This document shows positions 5,874 to 6,079 of a stretch of DNA of 6,079 nt, piece by piece. The number at the start of each line of letters is the position of its first letter. Within the stretch, counting starts at the first letter, position 1. Source of the stretch: Burkholderiaceae bacterium (lineage in GTDB: Bacteria; Pseudomonadota; Gammaproteobacteria; Burkholderiales; Burkholderiaceae_D); the NCBI GenBank assembly GCA_014379395.1, contig JACMLV010000529.1:1-6079 (forward strand), given 5' to 3'. The notes under the pieces are model-generated. The model saw only the letters and a list, made by a program, of their open reading frames with translations, ran no database searches and was not told the origin of the DNA. Both the position numbers and the translations under genes were made by a program.

Positions 5874-5891
5874 GGAGCGGGGGCGGGCGGG

Positions 5892-5920
5892 AAGGAGAAT
5901 TTTAAGAATTTTTCCTTTTT
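5892..5920 (+). terminator. Candidate intrinsic terminator of serS
   Basis: AAGGAGAATT (5892-5901) can pair with AATTTTTCCTT (5907-5917), with one G-U pair and one bulged base, around a 5-nt loop. The descending arm runs into TTTTT (5916-5920). An alternative outer stem GGAAG (5890-5894) with CTTCC (5924-5928) is also followed by a T-run (5930-5934). The stem is AT-rich, so strength is uncertain. The position between the serS stop and the tRNA promoter fits termination. Confidence 0.5.
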
Positions 5921-5943
5921 GCTCTTCCGTTTTTCTGACGCCC

Positions 5944-5952
5944 TGCTATAAT
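5944..5952 (+). promoter_or_regulatory. Promoter of the tRNA-Ser gene (extended -10)
   Basis: TGCTATAAT contains a perfect TATAAT (5947-5952) preceded by the TGn extension. The -35 is poor (CTTCCG/TTCCGT around 5924-5930). Transcription should start near 5959, about 30 nt before the mature tRNA. The short leader contains a small inverted repeat CTCGC/GCGAG (5960-5964 and 5973-5977). Confidence 0.75.
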
Positions 5953-5988
5953 CTTGTCTCTCGCGGCAACAAGCGAGCAGTAGCAAAA

Positions 5989-6079
5989 GGAAAGGTGGCA
6001 GAGTGGTCGAATGCGCTGGACTCGAAATCCAGTGTACATCTTTGGTGTACCGTGAGTTCGAATCTCACCCTTTCCGCCA
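5989..6079 (+). tRNA. tRNA-Ser, anticodon CGA (reads UCG)
   Basis: The cloverleaf is complete. The acceptor GGAAAGG (5989-5995) pairs with CCTTTCC (6069-6075), followed by discriminator G and an encoded CCA (6077-6079). The anticodon stem is CTGGA/TCCAG with loop CTCGAAA, placing anticodon CGA at 6023-6025. The long class II variable arm has stem GTACA (6034-6038) with TGTAC (6046-6050). The T arm is GTGAG/CTCAC with loop TTCGAAT. The G discriminator and long variable arm are the known SerRS identity elements. The gene lies just after serS, and its last base is the last base of the window. Confidence 0.98.

Overview
The window is GC-rich chromosomal DNA of a betaproteobacterium, most likely Burkholderiales and probably Oxalobacteraceae (the Massilia, Duganella and Janthinobacterium group). 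The basis is codon use, the rarA and serS protein sequences, a DUF2917 protein and a YdcR-type MocR regulator. This placement comes from recognition, not from a search.

Layout, left to right. (1) Positions 2-538 hold the 3' part of a gene for an envelope-type protein with a glycine-zipper segment and a beta-rich C-terminal domain. (2) Positions 631-993 encode a small lipoprotein with LEA-like amphipathic helical repeats. (3) Positions 990-1156 are a long imperfect palindrome with 19-bp terminal inverted repeats and CTAG at both ends, which looks like a non-coding MITE. (4) rarA (1250-2557, +) encodes the replication-associated AAA+ ATPase. (5) A DUF2917 gene (2566-2871, -) converges on rarA and is divergent from (6) a MocR/GntR-aminotransferase regulator (3048-4472, +). 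Their shared 176-bp intergenic region carries TGTTACC/TGTACC-like half-sites. (7) serS (4581-5873, +) encodes seryl-tRNA synthetase and is preceded by an extended -10 element fused to a perfect 10-bp-arm inverted repeat. (8) A tRNA-Ser(CGA) gene (5989-6079) has its own consensus TATAAT promoter and ends exactly at the window edge with an encoded CCA.

How the genes relate: serS and tRNA-Ser form a functional pair (enzyme and substrate) but have separate promoters. The DUF2917/mocR divergent pair looks like a self-contained regulatory module sitting between two housekeeping genes. The first two genes are both envelope-type proteins of unknown role. I see no CRISPR array, toxin-antitoxin pair, phage gene or transposase. 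Most of the window is ordinary core genome. The parts worth a second look are the MITE-like element, the serS leader palindrome and the DUF2917/mocR control region.
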